Shown: positions 51,147 to 59,871, counted from the stretch's first letter. The stretch: DNA of 64,000 nt from an uncultured Clostridia bacterium (GCA_938034875.1 CALHND010000019.1:113307-177306); one strand, 5' to 3'. A program made the numbers and translations. Notes: generated by a model not told the origin, from the sequence alone.

Positions 51147-52939
51147 GCCTCGTCGCCTCCTTTCTCCGCAGAGACACGCCAGGCAGCGGCTCCCTCGGCA
51201 GCCCGCCACAGTTTTTCATAGGCGGGGCAAGTCTTTCGCAATGTATCGTGGCGGCCAATCCCTGCCACATTGCCCTGATCCAGCACCACGATCTGATCGG
51301 CACCTGCAATGGACTGAAGCCGGTGGGCGATGACGATGACCGTCTTGCCCCGGATCACCTCGGCAATGGCGGCGTTCATTTTCTCCTCATTCTCCGGGTC
51401 CAAAAAAGCGGTGGCCTCATCCAGCACCACGATGGGAGCGTCCTTCAAAATCGCCCGGGCCAGGGCGATCCGCTGCCGCTCCCCGCCGGAAAGCCCTTTG
51501 CCTCCGTCGCCGGCCATGGTATAGATTCCTTTTTCCAGCCGCTCCAGAAACTCTCCGCACTGGGCACGTTCCGCAGCCGCCAGCACCTCCTCGTCGGTGG
51601 CGCCGGGTCTTCCCAGCCGGATGTTCTCCAACAGGCTGGTGTTGAACAGGAACTGCTCCTGCGCGACGAAGGAGATCTGCTCATTCAGAGAGGCGAGGGA
51701 CATCTCTCGCAGGTCTTGCCCCCCCAGCGTGATGCGTCCGTCCGTCACATCGTAAAAGTGGACCAGCAGCTTGGCAAGGGTCGATTTCCCGCTGCCGGAT
51801 TCTCCCACCAAAGCAGTGAGGCTCCCCTGTGGGACAGAGAAGGAGATGCCGTGGAGGACTTCGTCCTTTTCGCGGCCCAGGCCGCCTTCTCTTCCGCCTT
51901 CGGCGGAATTCACCTTGTAAGAAAACCGCACATTCTCAAAGCGGATCTGCAAATCGTTTCCGCTGAAATCCGTTTTTCCTTCTTTCAGGGGCGGAATATT
52001 GAACAGAGATTCCATTTGATCGATCTTGTAGCTCAGCTGGGGCAGCACCGACATAAAGTTCATGGCTCGGATCAGAGGCGGTCCCACGGAAAAAGACATG
52101 CACAATACCAGCGCGTAATCCGGCAAGGTAGAGGCGCCGGTGAGTGCCAGATAGCCGCCGGCCGGCAGCAGCACCAGCGCCACGCAGGGCAAAATGCTGG
52201 TGTAGAGGGCCATCCACAGCCAGCAGGCCCGGAACCAATCCAGCGTAAAATCACGGTAGTTCTTTACATCGGTCTCAAAGCGGTGATATGACTCTCCGTC
52301 CCGGTTGAAGACTTTCACGACTTCCATGCCGTTGATGTACTCCACGATGGTGTTGTTCATTTTCTGCCCGGCGGCGTAGTAGTCTCCCATCTTGCTCATG
52401 CCGGAGCGGTACATCATGCCCATGGCCAGCACGCCCAGCGGAAGGGAGCAGAGGGAAAGCAGACCCAGCTTCCAGTCCGTGAGGAACATGGCCGCAAATA
52501 CCACCACCGGCACCGCCAGATTGGACAACCCTTCCGGCAGGGCGTGGGCCAGCAGAAGTTCCATGCTCTCAATGTCGTCAATGAACATCTTCTTCCAGAC
52601 TCCAACGCCCTTCTCCTGGATCGCGCCCAGGGGCTGCTTTTCCAGCTTGCTCTGGAGATGGAGCCGGAGGTTTTCCAAAGTATGATAGGCGGAGCGATGA
52701 GACAGAGCCAGCCCCTCCACATAGAGAAGGCCGTAGAGGACCATGCACAGAGCCATGGCCCCGGCGCTCGTCAGGGTTTCCTCCAAAGTGAGACTGCCCC
52801 CCGTCAGCAGGGGCCGCAGCAGGCGGTAGAGGAAGAAATAGGGCAGCACGCTCATGGCCACGCCGGCCACCAGCACCAGAATGGAGGCGTAGGTGGTCTT
52901 CCGGTGGCGTCCGGTGTAGCGCAGGACTTTTTGAAACAC
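51143..52939 (-). CDS. ABC half-transporter 1A (membrane domain + ATPase)
   Basis: The 598-residue protein has the six-helix domain (about 1-320) and an ATPase with LVGESGSGKSTLAKLL, LSGGERQRIALARAI and VVLDEATAFLDPE. An unusual charged insertion (about residues 353-370, GGREGGLGREKDE) precedes the ATPase. It is the first gene of the pair and is preceded by the iron-box-like palindrome at 52956-52973. It resembles the plus-strand half-transporter at 54501 and the partial one at 63505 in the segment around MELLLAHALPEG. Confidence 0.9.
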   Translation of the reverse strand: MFQKVLRYTGRHRKTTYASILVLVAGVAMSVLPYFFLYRLLRPLLTGGSLTLEETLTSAGAMALCMVLYGLLYVEGLALSHRSAYHTLENLRLHLQSKLEKQPLGAIQEKGVGVWKKMFIDDIESMELLLAHALPEGLSNLAVPVVVFAAMFLTDWKLGLLSLCSLPLGVLAMGMMYRSGMSKMGDYYAAGQKMNNTIVEYINGMEVVKVFNRDGESYHRFETDVKNYRDFTLDWFRACWLWMALYTSILPCVALVLLPAGGYLALTGASTLPDYALVLCMSFSVGPPLIRAMNFMSVLPQLSYKIDQMESLFNIPPLKEGKTDFSGNDLQIRFENVRFSYKVNSAEGGREGGLGREKDEVLHGISFSVPQGSLTALVGESGSGKSTLAKLLVHFYDVTDGRITLGGQDLREMSLASLNEQISFVAQEQFLFNTSLLENIRLGRPGATDEEVLAAAERAQCGEFLERLEKGIYTMAGDGGKGLSGGERQRIALARAILKDAPIVVLDEATAFLDPENEEKMNAAIAEVIRGKTVIVIAHRLQSIAGADQIVVLDQGNVAGIGRHDTLRKTCPAYEKLWRAAEGAAAWRVSAEKGGDEA

Positions 52940-52955
52940 AGTATCACTCCTTTTT

Positions 52956-52973
52956 GGTTAGTTATTGCTAACT
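52956..52973. promoter_or_regulatory. Iron-box-like operator 4
   Basis: GGTTAGT-tatt-GCTAACT lies 16 bp before the start of half-transporter 1A. I see no clear -35/-10 pair with it. Confidence 0.75.
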
Positions 52974-52983
52974 TATTGGCGAG

Positions 52984-53009
52984 AAAAAAGCCTCCGGAGA
53001 GGCATTTTT
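52984..53009. terminator. Terminator between tetR 1 and the ABC pair
   Basis: GCCTC pairs with GAGGC around a 4-nt loop between an A-run and a T-run. It ends the minus-strand tetR 1 transcript and implies that the ABC pair has its own promoter. Confidence 0.65.
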
Positions 53010-53629
53010 CACCCCTTGGGGAATCCCAGGGCGGCATACCAGTCAAAGAGACGGCAGACCAGAGCACAGTGGCGCTGGATCTCCGGCCAGGTGAAGTCGT
53101 GGATGAAGGGTTCGTAAATGGTGGTCCAGAAAGCGGACAGAACTACATGAAGTTCCTCTTGCGTCATGTCCACAGTACACAAGCCCCGGCGTCTGGCCTC
53201 GGCGTAGTAGGTCCAGGTGCCTTCCGTCATTTTCTCCACCCAGTCGTGCTGGAAGTTGGCGTAAGCGGTGCCCTCCGCTCCGGTGAGCAGCAGCACAAAG
53301 CCATCCCGCCGCTCATTGAGAAAGCGGAACCACCACAGCATATATTCCTCATCCATATACCACGCCCGGATCAGGTCTTCATCGGAGAGAGCAGATGCCG
53401 GTACCGCTGTCCGCTCCTCATAAACAGCATCCAAATCCGCCACCGTATCCGCCACCACAGCGCGAAACAGTTCCTCTTTTCCGGCGTAACGCTTATAAAG
53501 GGCGCCGGTTGTCACCCCAGCCCGCTGGCAGATGGATTTCAGGGAAGCCTTCTCAAAGCCCAGCGTCCGGAACTCCTCTTTGGCGCTGTCCATGATCCGA
53601 GGGTCAATGGAAGTATCCGGTTTTGCCAT
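53009..53629 (-). CDS. TetR/AcrR-family regulator 1
   Basis: The 206-residue protein has an N-terminal TetR HTH (IMDSAKEEFRTLGFEKASLKSICQRAGVTTGALYKRYAGKEELFRAVV) and a ligand-binding helical domain. The ATG at 53629 follows GGGAGGGATGTT; longer frames have no site and would cover the promoter. It is divergent from a second TetR gene and lies upstream of ABC pair 1, which it probably regulates together with the iron box. Effector unknown. Confidence 0.9.
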   Translation of the reverse strand: MAKPDTSIDPRIMDSAKEEFRTLGFEKASLKSICQRAGVTTGALYKRYAGKEELFRAVVADTVADLDAVYEERTAVPASALSDEDLIRAWYMDEEYMLWWFRFLNERRDGFVLLLTGAEGTAYANFQHDWVEKMTEGTWTYYAEARRRGLCTVDMTQEELHVVLSAFWTTIYEPFIHDFTWPEIQRHCALVCRLFDWYAALGFPKG

Positions 53630-53663
53630 AACATCCCTCCCAACGAATGATAATTTGATTACC

Positions 53664-53707
53664 GATAATCCGATTATCAATATAGCATCCCTTTCTATCA
53701 CTGTCAA
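53664..53707 (-). promoter_or_regulatory. tetR 1 promoter with GATAATC palindrome
   Basis: On the minus strand TTGACA (53707-53702), a 17-bp spacer and TATATT (53684-53679) make a near-consensus promoter. The palindrome GATAATC-c-GATTATC (53664-53678) directly follows the -10, and further GATAAT/GATTAC half-sites continue to about 53649. This is a likely TetR autoregulatory operator. Confidence 0.75.
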
Positions 53708-53721
53708 GGGGAAATCCTCTC

Positions 53722-53780
53722 TTGACAAACTCGCTTTTTGGTTGTATATTCAAAACATCGTTTTGAAACACTGTTTTGAA
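53722..53780 (+). promoter_or_regulatory. tetR 2 promoter with TTCAAAAC palindrome
   Basis: TTGACA (53722-53727), a 17-bp spacer and TATATT (53745-53750) form the plus-strand promoter. TTCAAAAC-atc-GTTTTGAA (53749-53767) overlaps the -10 end, and another GTTTTGAA half-site is at 53773-53780. The sequence differs from the tetR 1 operator, so the two regulators probably have separate sites. Confidence 0.78.
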
Positions 53781-53795
53781 TTGCGAGGTGATACC

Positions 53796-54425
53796 ATGGC
53801 AAAGCAGATTGAAGGGGTCTATGAAAATGTGCTTCGCTGCGCCCGTCAGGAATTTTTGGAAAAAGGTTTTGCTCTGGCATCCCTGCGGGATATCGCCAAG
53901 GCGGCGGGAACCAGCACCGGCTCCATCTATACCCGTTTTACCGACAAGGCGGGATTGTTCCGGGCCCTGGTGGAGCCTGCTGCCGGAGAGCTGAAGCGCC
54001 GTTTTTTGGAGATTCAGGAGTCTTTTCACCGGTTTGACGGCCAAACCCAGCAGGAGGAAATGGGGCGTTACACTGCCCATGCCCAGGAGGGACTGTTTGA
54101 CTACATCTATGAGCACCTGCCGGAGTTTGAACTGCTGCTCCGCCGGGGCGCTGGGACGGAATATGCCCACTATATTGACGAGTTGGTGGAGATCGAAGTC
54201 AGTTACACCTACAAATACATGGAGGTCATCGGCTGTGAGAGCGTCCGCTCCGGTCAGGTCACCGAGGACTTGATCCATATCGTTACCACCGCCTACTTCA
54301 ACGGAATGTTTGAGCCGGTGCGGCACCGCATGGATAAGGCCCGGGCGCTCCACTATATTCGCCAGCTCAACCGCTATCACATGGCAGGATTTGAGACGAT
54401 CTTTCATCCCGAAAACTTCCGGTAG
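53796..54425 (+). CDS. TetR/AcrR-family regulator 2
   Basis: The 209-residue protein has the TetR HTH (VLRCARQEFLEKGFALASLRDIAKAAGTSTGSIYTRFTDKAGLFRALV) and a helical effector domain. The ATG at 53796 follows GCGAGGTGATACC. It is transcribed toward ABC pair 2 and separated from it by a terminator and an iron-box palindrome, so it may act as a ligand-sensing switch for that pair, or for both divergent pairs. Confidence 0.9.
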   Translation: MAKQIEGVYENVLRCARQEFLEKGFALASLRDIAKAAGTSTGSIYTRFTDKAGLFRALVEPAAGELKRRFLEIQESFHRFDGQTQQEEMGRYTAHAQEGLFDYIYEHLPEFELLLRRGAGTEYAHYIDELVEIEVSYTYKYMEVIGCESVRSGQVTEDLIHIVTTAYFNGMFEPVRHRMDKARALHYIRQLNRYHMAGFETIFHPENFR

Positions 54426-54428
54426 TGC

Positions 54429-54456
54429 AAAAGGCCGCTTTCCCGGCGGCCTTTTC
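54429..54456 (+). terminator. Terminator after tetR 2
   Basis: AAAAGGCCGC pairs perfectly with GCGGCCTTTT around a short loop, 4 bp after the stop codon. Confidence 0.85.
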
Positions 54457-54467
54457 ATAGAACCAAA

Positions 54468-54485
54468 GGTTAGCAACAACTAACT
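54468..54485. promoter_or_regulatory. Iron-box-like operator 5
   Basis: GGTTAGC-aaca-ACTAACT lies 15 bp before ABC pair 2. With the upstream terminator it marks the start of a separate transcription unit. Confidence 0.75.
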
Positions 54486-54500
54486 AAAGGAGGCTTATTT

Positions 54501-56246
54501 ATGCAGAGAACGCAAAGCCCGCTGCTGCGGCTGTGGCAGCTGGGCAGGGATCATCACGGCGGCCTGATTGCCGCCATCTTCTGCGCGGTGGCGGGTGTCC
54601 TGCTGGGGCTGCTGCCGTATCTCTCAGCGGGGCACATCCTGGTGGCGCTTTTGACCGGGCAGCGGGACTGGAACTTCTATTTTCTGTGGTGTATGGTGGC
54701 TCTGGGGGGATATCTGGCCAAAACCCTGCTTTACAATCTGGCACTTTCCCTCTCCCACAAGGCCACCTTCCAGATCCTGCGGGACATCCGGAAGATGGTT
54801 CTGTCCAAAATGCCTCGCTTACCCTTGGGAGATATTCTGGATACCTCCAGCGGCCGGCTCAAACAGATCGTGGTAGATCAGGTGGAGAGTATGGAGACGA
54901 CGCTGGCTCACCTGCTGCCAGAGATGACCTCCAATCTGCTGGCGCCGGTATGCGTTCTCGTGTATCTGTTTACGCTGGACTGGCGTATGGCATTGCTGAG
55001 TCTGGTGTCCATTCCTGTGGGCATGGCTTTTATGATGGCCATTATGGGCAGCTATGGCAAGGACTATCAGGGTGCGGTGGAGACGACCCAGGCTATGAAC
55101 GAGACCATTGTGGAGTACATCGGCGGCATTGAGGTCATCAAGGCCTTCAATCAGGGAAAGAACTCCTATGAGAAGTTCTCCTTCCGGGTACGGGCCAATG
55201 CTGTCTACTACTACAACTGGATGAAGAAATGCCAGTTCGGAATGGCACTGGCCTATGCCATCGCTCCCACCACGCTTATTACGGTGCTGCCTGTGGGCTG
55301 GATCTTCTACACAGGCGGCAGTTTGTCCGCAGAGGTATTTCTCACCACCATCATCCTGTCCATGAGTATTGTGGGACCTCTCATTGCCGCCATGGGCTTT
55401 GTGGATAATCTTGCCAAGGTAGGTACCATCGTAGGCTCGGTGGACGAGATCCTCCTGAAGCCGGAGCAGGATCACGGAACACAGCCGGCACAGCTGGGAA
55501 AACCGGATATCGCCTTGGATCATGTTTCCTTTGGATATGCCCAGGACAAGGAGATCCTCCACAACATCTCCCTCACCATTCCGGCCGGCAGCCTCACCGC
55601 TTTGGTTGGACCCTCCGGTTCGGGCAAGTCCACCATTGCCAAGCTCATCGCCGGTTTCTGGGATGTGACCGAGGGCCGCATTACCCTGGGCGGCGCGGAG
55701 GAAAGCCGTATCCCGCTGGAACAACTCTACGACCAGGTGGCCTTTGTTTCTCAGGACAATTACCTCTTTGACGATACCATCCGGGAAAATATCCGTATGG
55801 GCCGGGTAAATGCCACGGATCAAGAAGTGGAACAAGTCGCCAAAGCCGCCGGATGCGACGGTTTCATCCGCCAGTTGGAGCATGGCTATGACACCCGGGT
55901 GGGCGGCGGAGGCGCCCATCTCTCCGGAGGAGAGCGGCAGCGTATCGCCATCGCCCGGGCTATGCTGAAAAACGCCCCCGTGGTGATTCTGGACGAGGCC
56001 ACCGCCTACATTGATCCGGAGAATGAAGCAGTGGTCCAGCGGGCAGTGGCAAAACTGGTGGAGGGTAAGACGGTCATCGTCATTGCCCACCGCCTGTCCA
56101 CCATCACCGGCGCTGATCAGATCGTGGTGGTGAAGGATGGAAGCATCGAAGCGCAGGGCAGGCATGAAGACCTGCTGCGCCATTGTCCGTTGTACGCCGA
56201 TCTGTGGCAGGCTCACATGGGCGTAAAGGAGGGTGAAACGGTATGA
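54501..56246 (+). CDS. ABC half-transporter 2A (membrane domain + ATPase)
   Basis: The 581-residue protein has six membrane helices (about 20-300) and an ATPase with LVGPSGSGKSTIAKLI near residue 373, LSGGERQRIAIARAM near 475 and VILDEATAYIDPE. The segment METTLAHLLPEMTSNLLAPV is shared in pattern with half-transporters 1A and 3. AAAGGAGGC precedes the ATG. It overlaps its partner by 4 bp and forms a heterodimeric transporter. Family and context (iron box) suggest metallophore transport; direction is not shown by sequence. Confidence 0.9.
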   Translation: MQRTQSPLLRLWQLGRDHHGGLIAAIFCAVAGVLLGLLPYLSAGHILVALLTGQRDWNFYFLWCMVALGGYLAKTLLYNLALSLSHKATFQILRDIRKMVLSKMPRLPLGDILDTSSGRLKQIVVDQVESMETTLAHLLPEMTSNLLAPVCVLVYLFTLDWRMALLSLVSIPVGMAFMMAIMGSYGKDYQGAVETTQAMNETIVEYIGGIEVIKAFNQGKNSYEKFSFRVRANAVYYYNWMKKCQFGMALAYAIAPTTLITVLPVGWIFYTGGSLSAEVFLTTIILSMSIVGPLIAAMGFVDNLAKVGTIVGSVDEILLKPEQDHGTQPAQLGKPDIALDHVSFGYAQDKEILHNISLTIPAGSLTALVGPSGSGKSTIAKLIAGFWDVTEGRITLGGAEESRIPLEQLYDQVAFVSQDNYLFDDTIRENIRMGRVNATDQEVEQVAKAAGCDGFIRQLEHGYDTRVGGGGAHLSGGERQRIAIARAMLKNAPVVILDEATAYIDPENEAVVQRAVAKLVEGKTVIVIAHRLSTITGADQIVVVKDGSIEAQGRHEDLLRHCPLYADLWQAHMGVKEGETV

Positions 56247-57973
56247 TTGAGACATTCAGAGGTATCTGGCGGTTTGCCGGTAAGGAACAGCGCAACATCC
56301 GGCGCTCGGTGATCGCCTGCTTTTTGGGTGCGGTATTCCATATGTTTGAGATTGCCGCCATCTACTACACCATCCTGGCTCTGCTGGATGGAAAAACCGG
56401 CCCTGCCACGGCGTGGCAGGCGCTGGGCTTGTTGGCAGTCAGTATTCTGGGCAGCGCCGTGACCAAGTATTTCTCCCAACTCCAGCAGACCCACGCCGGG
56501 TACTTCATGGCGGCCAATAAGCGCGTGGCCATCGGGCAGCGGATGAAATCCGTCCCCATGGGCTACTTCAACGACAACAGCCTGGGAGAGCTCACCGGGG
56601 TCTGCACCACTGTACTGGACAATGTGGAGACTGTGGCCCCCATGGTGTTGGTGACCATGCTGGGCGGGATGCTCAACGCTCTGGTCTTTATGGTGATGAT
56701 CCTGATTTTTGACTGGCGGATCGGTCTCATTGTGGTGGCGGCCACAGCAGTTTATTTGTTCATCACCTCGGCCATGGAGCAAAAATCCGCCGCCCTCGCC
56801 CCGCACCGTCAGAAGTCCGAGGCCAAGTTGGTGGAGGCGGTGCTGGAGTATGTGCAGGGCATGAGCGTGGTGAAGTCCTTCAACCTCACCGGACGGGGTG
56901 ACCGCACCTTGCAGGAAGCACTGGAATACAACTGCCGCAGCAACCTGAACATCGAAAAGATGTTCACCCCTTATATTATGGCGCAGGGGATCGCGCTCCA
57001 GCTGGGAAGCGTGGCCATGATGCTTGCAGCGGTATGGTTCTATCTCTCCGGAACGATGATTCTGGCCAACGCTCTGATGGTGGTCATCATGTCCTTCCTG
57101 GTCTTTGCCCAGATCTCCTCGGCGGGCAGCGGCATGTCCCTGCTGCGTATCGTCAGCAGCTGCATGGCCCATGCCGATGAGACGGACGCCATGCCCCAGC
57201 TGGCAGAGACCGGTCGGGCCGGCACGCCCAGGGAGCACAGCATTACCTTCGACCATGTTTCGTTCTCTTATGACCAGCGGCCTATCCTGCGGGATGTATC
57301 CTTCGCCATCCCGGACAGAACCACCACCGCCATCGTGGGCCCCAGCGGTTCCGGGAAAACCACACTGTGTAATCTCATCGCCCGGTTCTGGGATGTGGAG
57401 AGCGGCACCGTCCTTGTGGGCGGTCAGAATGTGAAGGACTATACTCTGGAGGACCTGATGGATCAGATCTCCATGGTATTTCAGAAGGTCTATCTCTTTG
57501 CCGACACGGTGGAAAATAACATCAAGTTTGGATGCCCCAATGCCACCCACGAGGAAGTGGTGGCTGCGGCGAAGAAAGCCTGTTGCCACGACTTCATTCT
57601 CACCCTGCCCCAAGGCTATGACACCGTCATCGGCGAGGGTGGTTCCAGTCTTTCCGGCGGCGAGAAGCAGCGCATCTCCATTGCTCGGGCTATCCTGAAA
57701 GACGCTCCCATCGTGATTCTGGATGAAGCCACCGCCAATGTAGACCCGGAGAATGAGGACCGGCTGCAAAAGGCCATTGAAGCCCTGACTCGGAACAAGA
57801 CCATTCTGATGATCGCTCACCGGCTGAAGACGGTCCGCAACGCCGACCAGATCCTGGTGCTGGACGGCGGACAGATCGTTCAGCGGGGCACCCACAGCCA
57901 GCTCATGGCCCAGGAGGGCCTGTATCAAGCGTTCGTATCCGGCCGTAAAGAGTCCGGCCAGTGGAAGCTCTAA
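56243..57973 (+). CDS. ABC half-transporter 2B (membrane domain + ATPase)
   Basis: The 576-residue partner has six helices and an ATPase with IVGPSGSGKTTLCNLI near residue 362, LSGGEKQRISIARAI near 465, VILDEATANVDPE, and the His of IAHRLKTVRNAD. It is closest in pattern to half-transporter 1B, so pairs 1 and 2 look like copies of one ancestral A-B pair. GGAGGG lies upstream of the ATG, which overlaps the previous stop. A strong terminator follows. Confidence 0.9.
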   Translation: MIETFRGIWRFAGKEQRNIRRSVIACFLGAVFHMFEIAAIYYTILALLDGKTGPATAWQALGLLAVSILGSAVTKYFSQLQQTHAGYFMAANKRVAIGQRMKSVPMGYFNDNSLGELTGVCTTVLDNVETVAPMVLVTMLGGMLNALVFMVMILIFDWRIGLIVVAATAVYLFITSAMEQKSAALAPHRQKSEAKLVEAVLEYVQGMSVVKSFNLTGRGDRTLQEALEYNCRSNLNIEKMFTPYIMAQGIALQLGSVAMMLAAVWFYLSGTMILANALMVVIMSFLVFAQISSAGSGMSLLRIVSSCMAHADETDAMPQLAETGRAGTPREHSITFDHVSFSYDQRPILRDVSFAIPDRTTTAIVGPSGSGKTTLCNLIARFWDVESGTVLVGGQNVKDYTLEDLMDQISMVFQKVYLFADTVENNIKFGCPNATHEEVVAAAKKACCHDFILTLPQGYDTVIGEGGSSLSGGEKQRISIARAILKDAPIVILDEATANVDPENEDRLQKAIEALTRNKTILMIAHRLKTVRNADQILVLDGGQIVQRGTHSQLMAQEGLYQAFVSGRKESGQWKL

Positions 57974-58002
57974 GAGGAGGAACGCCCAAACCATCATGAA
58001 AA

Positions 58003-58048
58003 GAGGAGTGCCGCCACCGGGTATATTCCGGCGGCGGCACTCTTGTTG
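58003..58048 (+). terminator. Terminator after ABC pair 2
   Basis: GAGTGCCGCC pairs with GGCGGCACTC, with extra CCGG pairing inside and a TTGTTGT tail. Confidence 0.85.
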
Positions 58049-58101
58049 TGTCCGGGAGATTGCGCTTGAAGGGGCAATTGATACTGAAAATGGAAAATCA
58101 C

Positions 58102-58130
58102 TTGACTGGTTAGCGATTGCTAACTATAAT
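58102..58130 (+). promoter_or_regulatory. Promoter with iron-box-like operator 6 filling the spacer
   Basis: TTGACT (58102-58107) and TATAAT (58125-58130) are 17 bp apart, and the spacer is the palindrome GGTTAGC-gatt-GCTAACT (58108-58125). A bound repressor would cover both polymerase contacts. It drives the methyltransferase operon. Confidence 0.88.
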
Positions 58131-58165
58131 CAAGCGTAGAGTACCGTGTCTTTTGAGGAGGGCCT

Positions 58166-59011
58166 ATGGAGAAGTACAAGGTCGAGAAGGACTCCGTGCA
58201 GGAGACGCTCATCATCCCGCTGTATGGCCGGCGGCTCTGCTCGCGGCGGTTCCCCGGACTTTATCAGGATGCCACGGCGGCCATGCTGATGGAGAAGGTG
58301 GACTACGACTTCTCCCCTTTGGAGCGGCAGGCAAACGGTCTGATGCAGACCTTCGGCGCGCTGGAGGTCGCCATGCGCCAGAATGACCTCGCCTGGGAGG
58401 TGCGGGACTATCTGAATGCCCATCCCAGAGCGGCCGTCATCAATCTGGGCTGCGGTCTGGACAACACCGGGCGGGCCTGTGACAACGGCCGGTGCAGCAT
58501 CTGGAACATCGACCTGCCGGATGTGATCGAGCTGCGGGATCGCCTACTTCCTCCCGGAGAGCGGGAGAAAAATCTGGCCTTTGATCTGAAAGACCCGCGC
58601 TGGATGGATGCCGTCCGCACTGATCCTGAGGATGGAGCGGTGCTGTTTGCCGCCGGGGTCTTCTACTACTTCACGACGGAAGATGTCAAATCTCTGGCCA
58701 CAGGCATCGCAAAACGCTTTCCAAGAGGGCGGCTTGTCTTTGACGCGGCCGGGAAAACGGCTGTCCGGCTGATGCTGAAAACCTGGGTGAAGCAGGCGGG
58801 CATCCGGGATGTGGGCGCCTATTTTTCCGTCAAGGACGCCAGGCGGGAGCTGGAGCCATGGTCGCCGCTTTTTTCTGTTTCCAGCCGGGGCTATATGCTG
58901 GGCTATCAATCACTTCATGATCCGGCGGTTCGGCCCGTCCACCGGCTGCTGGCGAAGCTGGCCGACGGACCGATGCATCTGCAGATCGTCCGGATCGACT
59001 TTGCAGAATGA
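58166..59011 (+). CDS. LCM/TcmP-like O-methyltransferase 1
   Basis: The 281-residue protein resembles leucine carboxyl methyltransferase-type enzymes of bacterial secondary metabolism (TcmP-like). The SAM-binding segment is VINLGCGLDNTGRAC near residue 94, followed by NIDLPDVIELRDRLLPP near 115. The N-terminal TLIIPLYGRRLCSRRFPGLY is shared with the paralogue at 61447-62253. GAGGAGGG precedes the ATG. It is first in an iron-box-controlled operon of four methyltransferases. Carboxyl or hydroxyl methylation is possible; the substrate is unknown. Confidence 0.85.
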   Translation: MEKYKVEKDSVQETLIIPLYGRRLCSRRFPGLYQDATAAMLMEKVDYDFSPLERQANGLMQTFGALEVAMRQNDLAWEVRDYLNAHPRAAVINLGCGLDNTGRACDNGRCSIWNIDLPDVIELRDRLLPPGEREKNLAFDLKDPRWMDAVRTDPEDGAVLFAAGVFYYFTTEDVKSLATGIAKRFPRGRLVFDAAGKTAVRLMLKTWVKQAGIRDVGAYFSVKDARRELEPWSPLFSVSSRGYMLGYQSLHDPAVRPVHRLLAKLADGPMHLQIVRIDFAE

Positions 59012-59072
59012 TGATACCTAACCGACTTTTTCCACCCGGAATACGAGCAAATGATCGTGATAGGGGATGTGT

Positions 59073-59588
59073 ATGAACTGGACGCGCACCGTTTTGGACG
59101 GGTTTGCTATGGCGGCCTACTTTAACCTGTTTGCCGGACTGGTGGCGCTGTATAAACCCCGGCTGATGTTCCCCTGTTATCCGCCCGCCATCATCAAGGC
59201 GGCGAAAGATCCGCCCACCAGTGCGGAAAACCGCTTTTACTGGCTTTGGATCTGTTTTGGGGAGCTGCTGCCCCTTCTGCTTTATGGCGCGGTCAGTACC
59301 ATGGAGGGCGGGACACCAGGGTTCTGGCCTCTGGCCCTGACCGGGTATATCCAGTGGATGATGGTCAATTTCTGCGACCTGTTCTTTCTGGATTTCTGGC
59401 TGATTCAGAGGAAGGCGAAAAGCCGGTTTATCATCCCGGGAACCGAAGGGCACCCCGGCTACGGGTTCAACGCGTGGATGAAGGACTACGCTCTGCCGGA
59501 GCACCTGCTCCAGTGGCCGTTTTTGATGTGCCCCATCCTGGCGGCGGCTCAGGCAGGGCTGGGGCTGCTCATCGAAATATTTTGGTGA
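59073..59588 (+). CDS. Integral membrane protein, unknown function
   Basis: I do not recognise this 171-residue protein. It has four hydrophobic segments (near 10-28, 58-78, 90-118 and 150-168) and aromatic-rich loops. The ATG at 59073 is about 6 nt from the GGGG site; an ATG at 59067 is too near. It lies between methyltransferase genes in one operon and could bring their substrate to the membrane, but that is only a guess. Confidence 0.75.
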   Translation: MNWTRTVLDGFAMAAYFNLFAGLVALYKPRLMFPCYPPAIIKAAKDPPTSAENRFYWLWICFGELLPLLLYGAVSTMEGGTPGFWPLALTGYIQWMMVNFCDLFFLDFWLIQRKAKSRFIIPGTEGHPGYGFNAWMKDYALPEHLLQWPFLMCPILAAAQAGLGLLIEIFW

Positions 59589-59871
59589 ACGGTAAGAAAA
59601 CAAGATGTGCCGCATGAGTGTTCCTTTTCAAATCGTCAGTCCGGCAGTCAAGATGATGGGGATGCAAAAATTGTTTTTCATACCCCCAGAGGGCCCGCTG
59701 GAGGAAGCAAAAAGATGAAGAGTGTGGCTTTCAGCGGCATTAGATGAAATGACTCCGAAGATATCAGTAAACAAGCGCTCCAATGTGGGACCCACACTGT
59801 TTGGTACCAGCTCTGCCCTCATGATGACGCTGGATGTGGCGCTGGGTGCTTGAGTGAGTGAAGGTGAAAAA
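59589..59871 (+). pseudogene. Gene remnants between the membrane protein and methyltransferase
   Basis: A 34-codon frame starts MSVPFQIVSPAVKMMGMQK at 59614, stops at 59718, and continues in the same register for about 45 further sense codons containing KRSNVGPTLFGTSSALMM up to about 59853. No ribosome-binding site is seen. It looks like decayed pieces of one or two genes, perhaps an alpha/beta-hydrolase start and a second protein; I could not identify them. Confidence 0.4.

Noticed and set aside
53604..54479. 291-codon minus-strand frame
   Set aside because: Antisense to tetR 2 and covering both tetR promoters; no domain.
56213..57997. 594-codon minus-strand open frame, and a similar 478-codon one at 54819-56255
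   Set aside because: They lie opposite strongly conserved ABC transporter genes, have His/Gly-rich low-complexity sequence and no ribosome-binding site; typical antisense frames of GC-rich genes.
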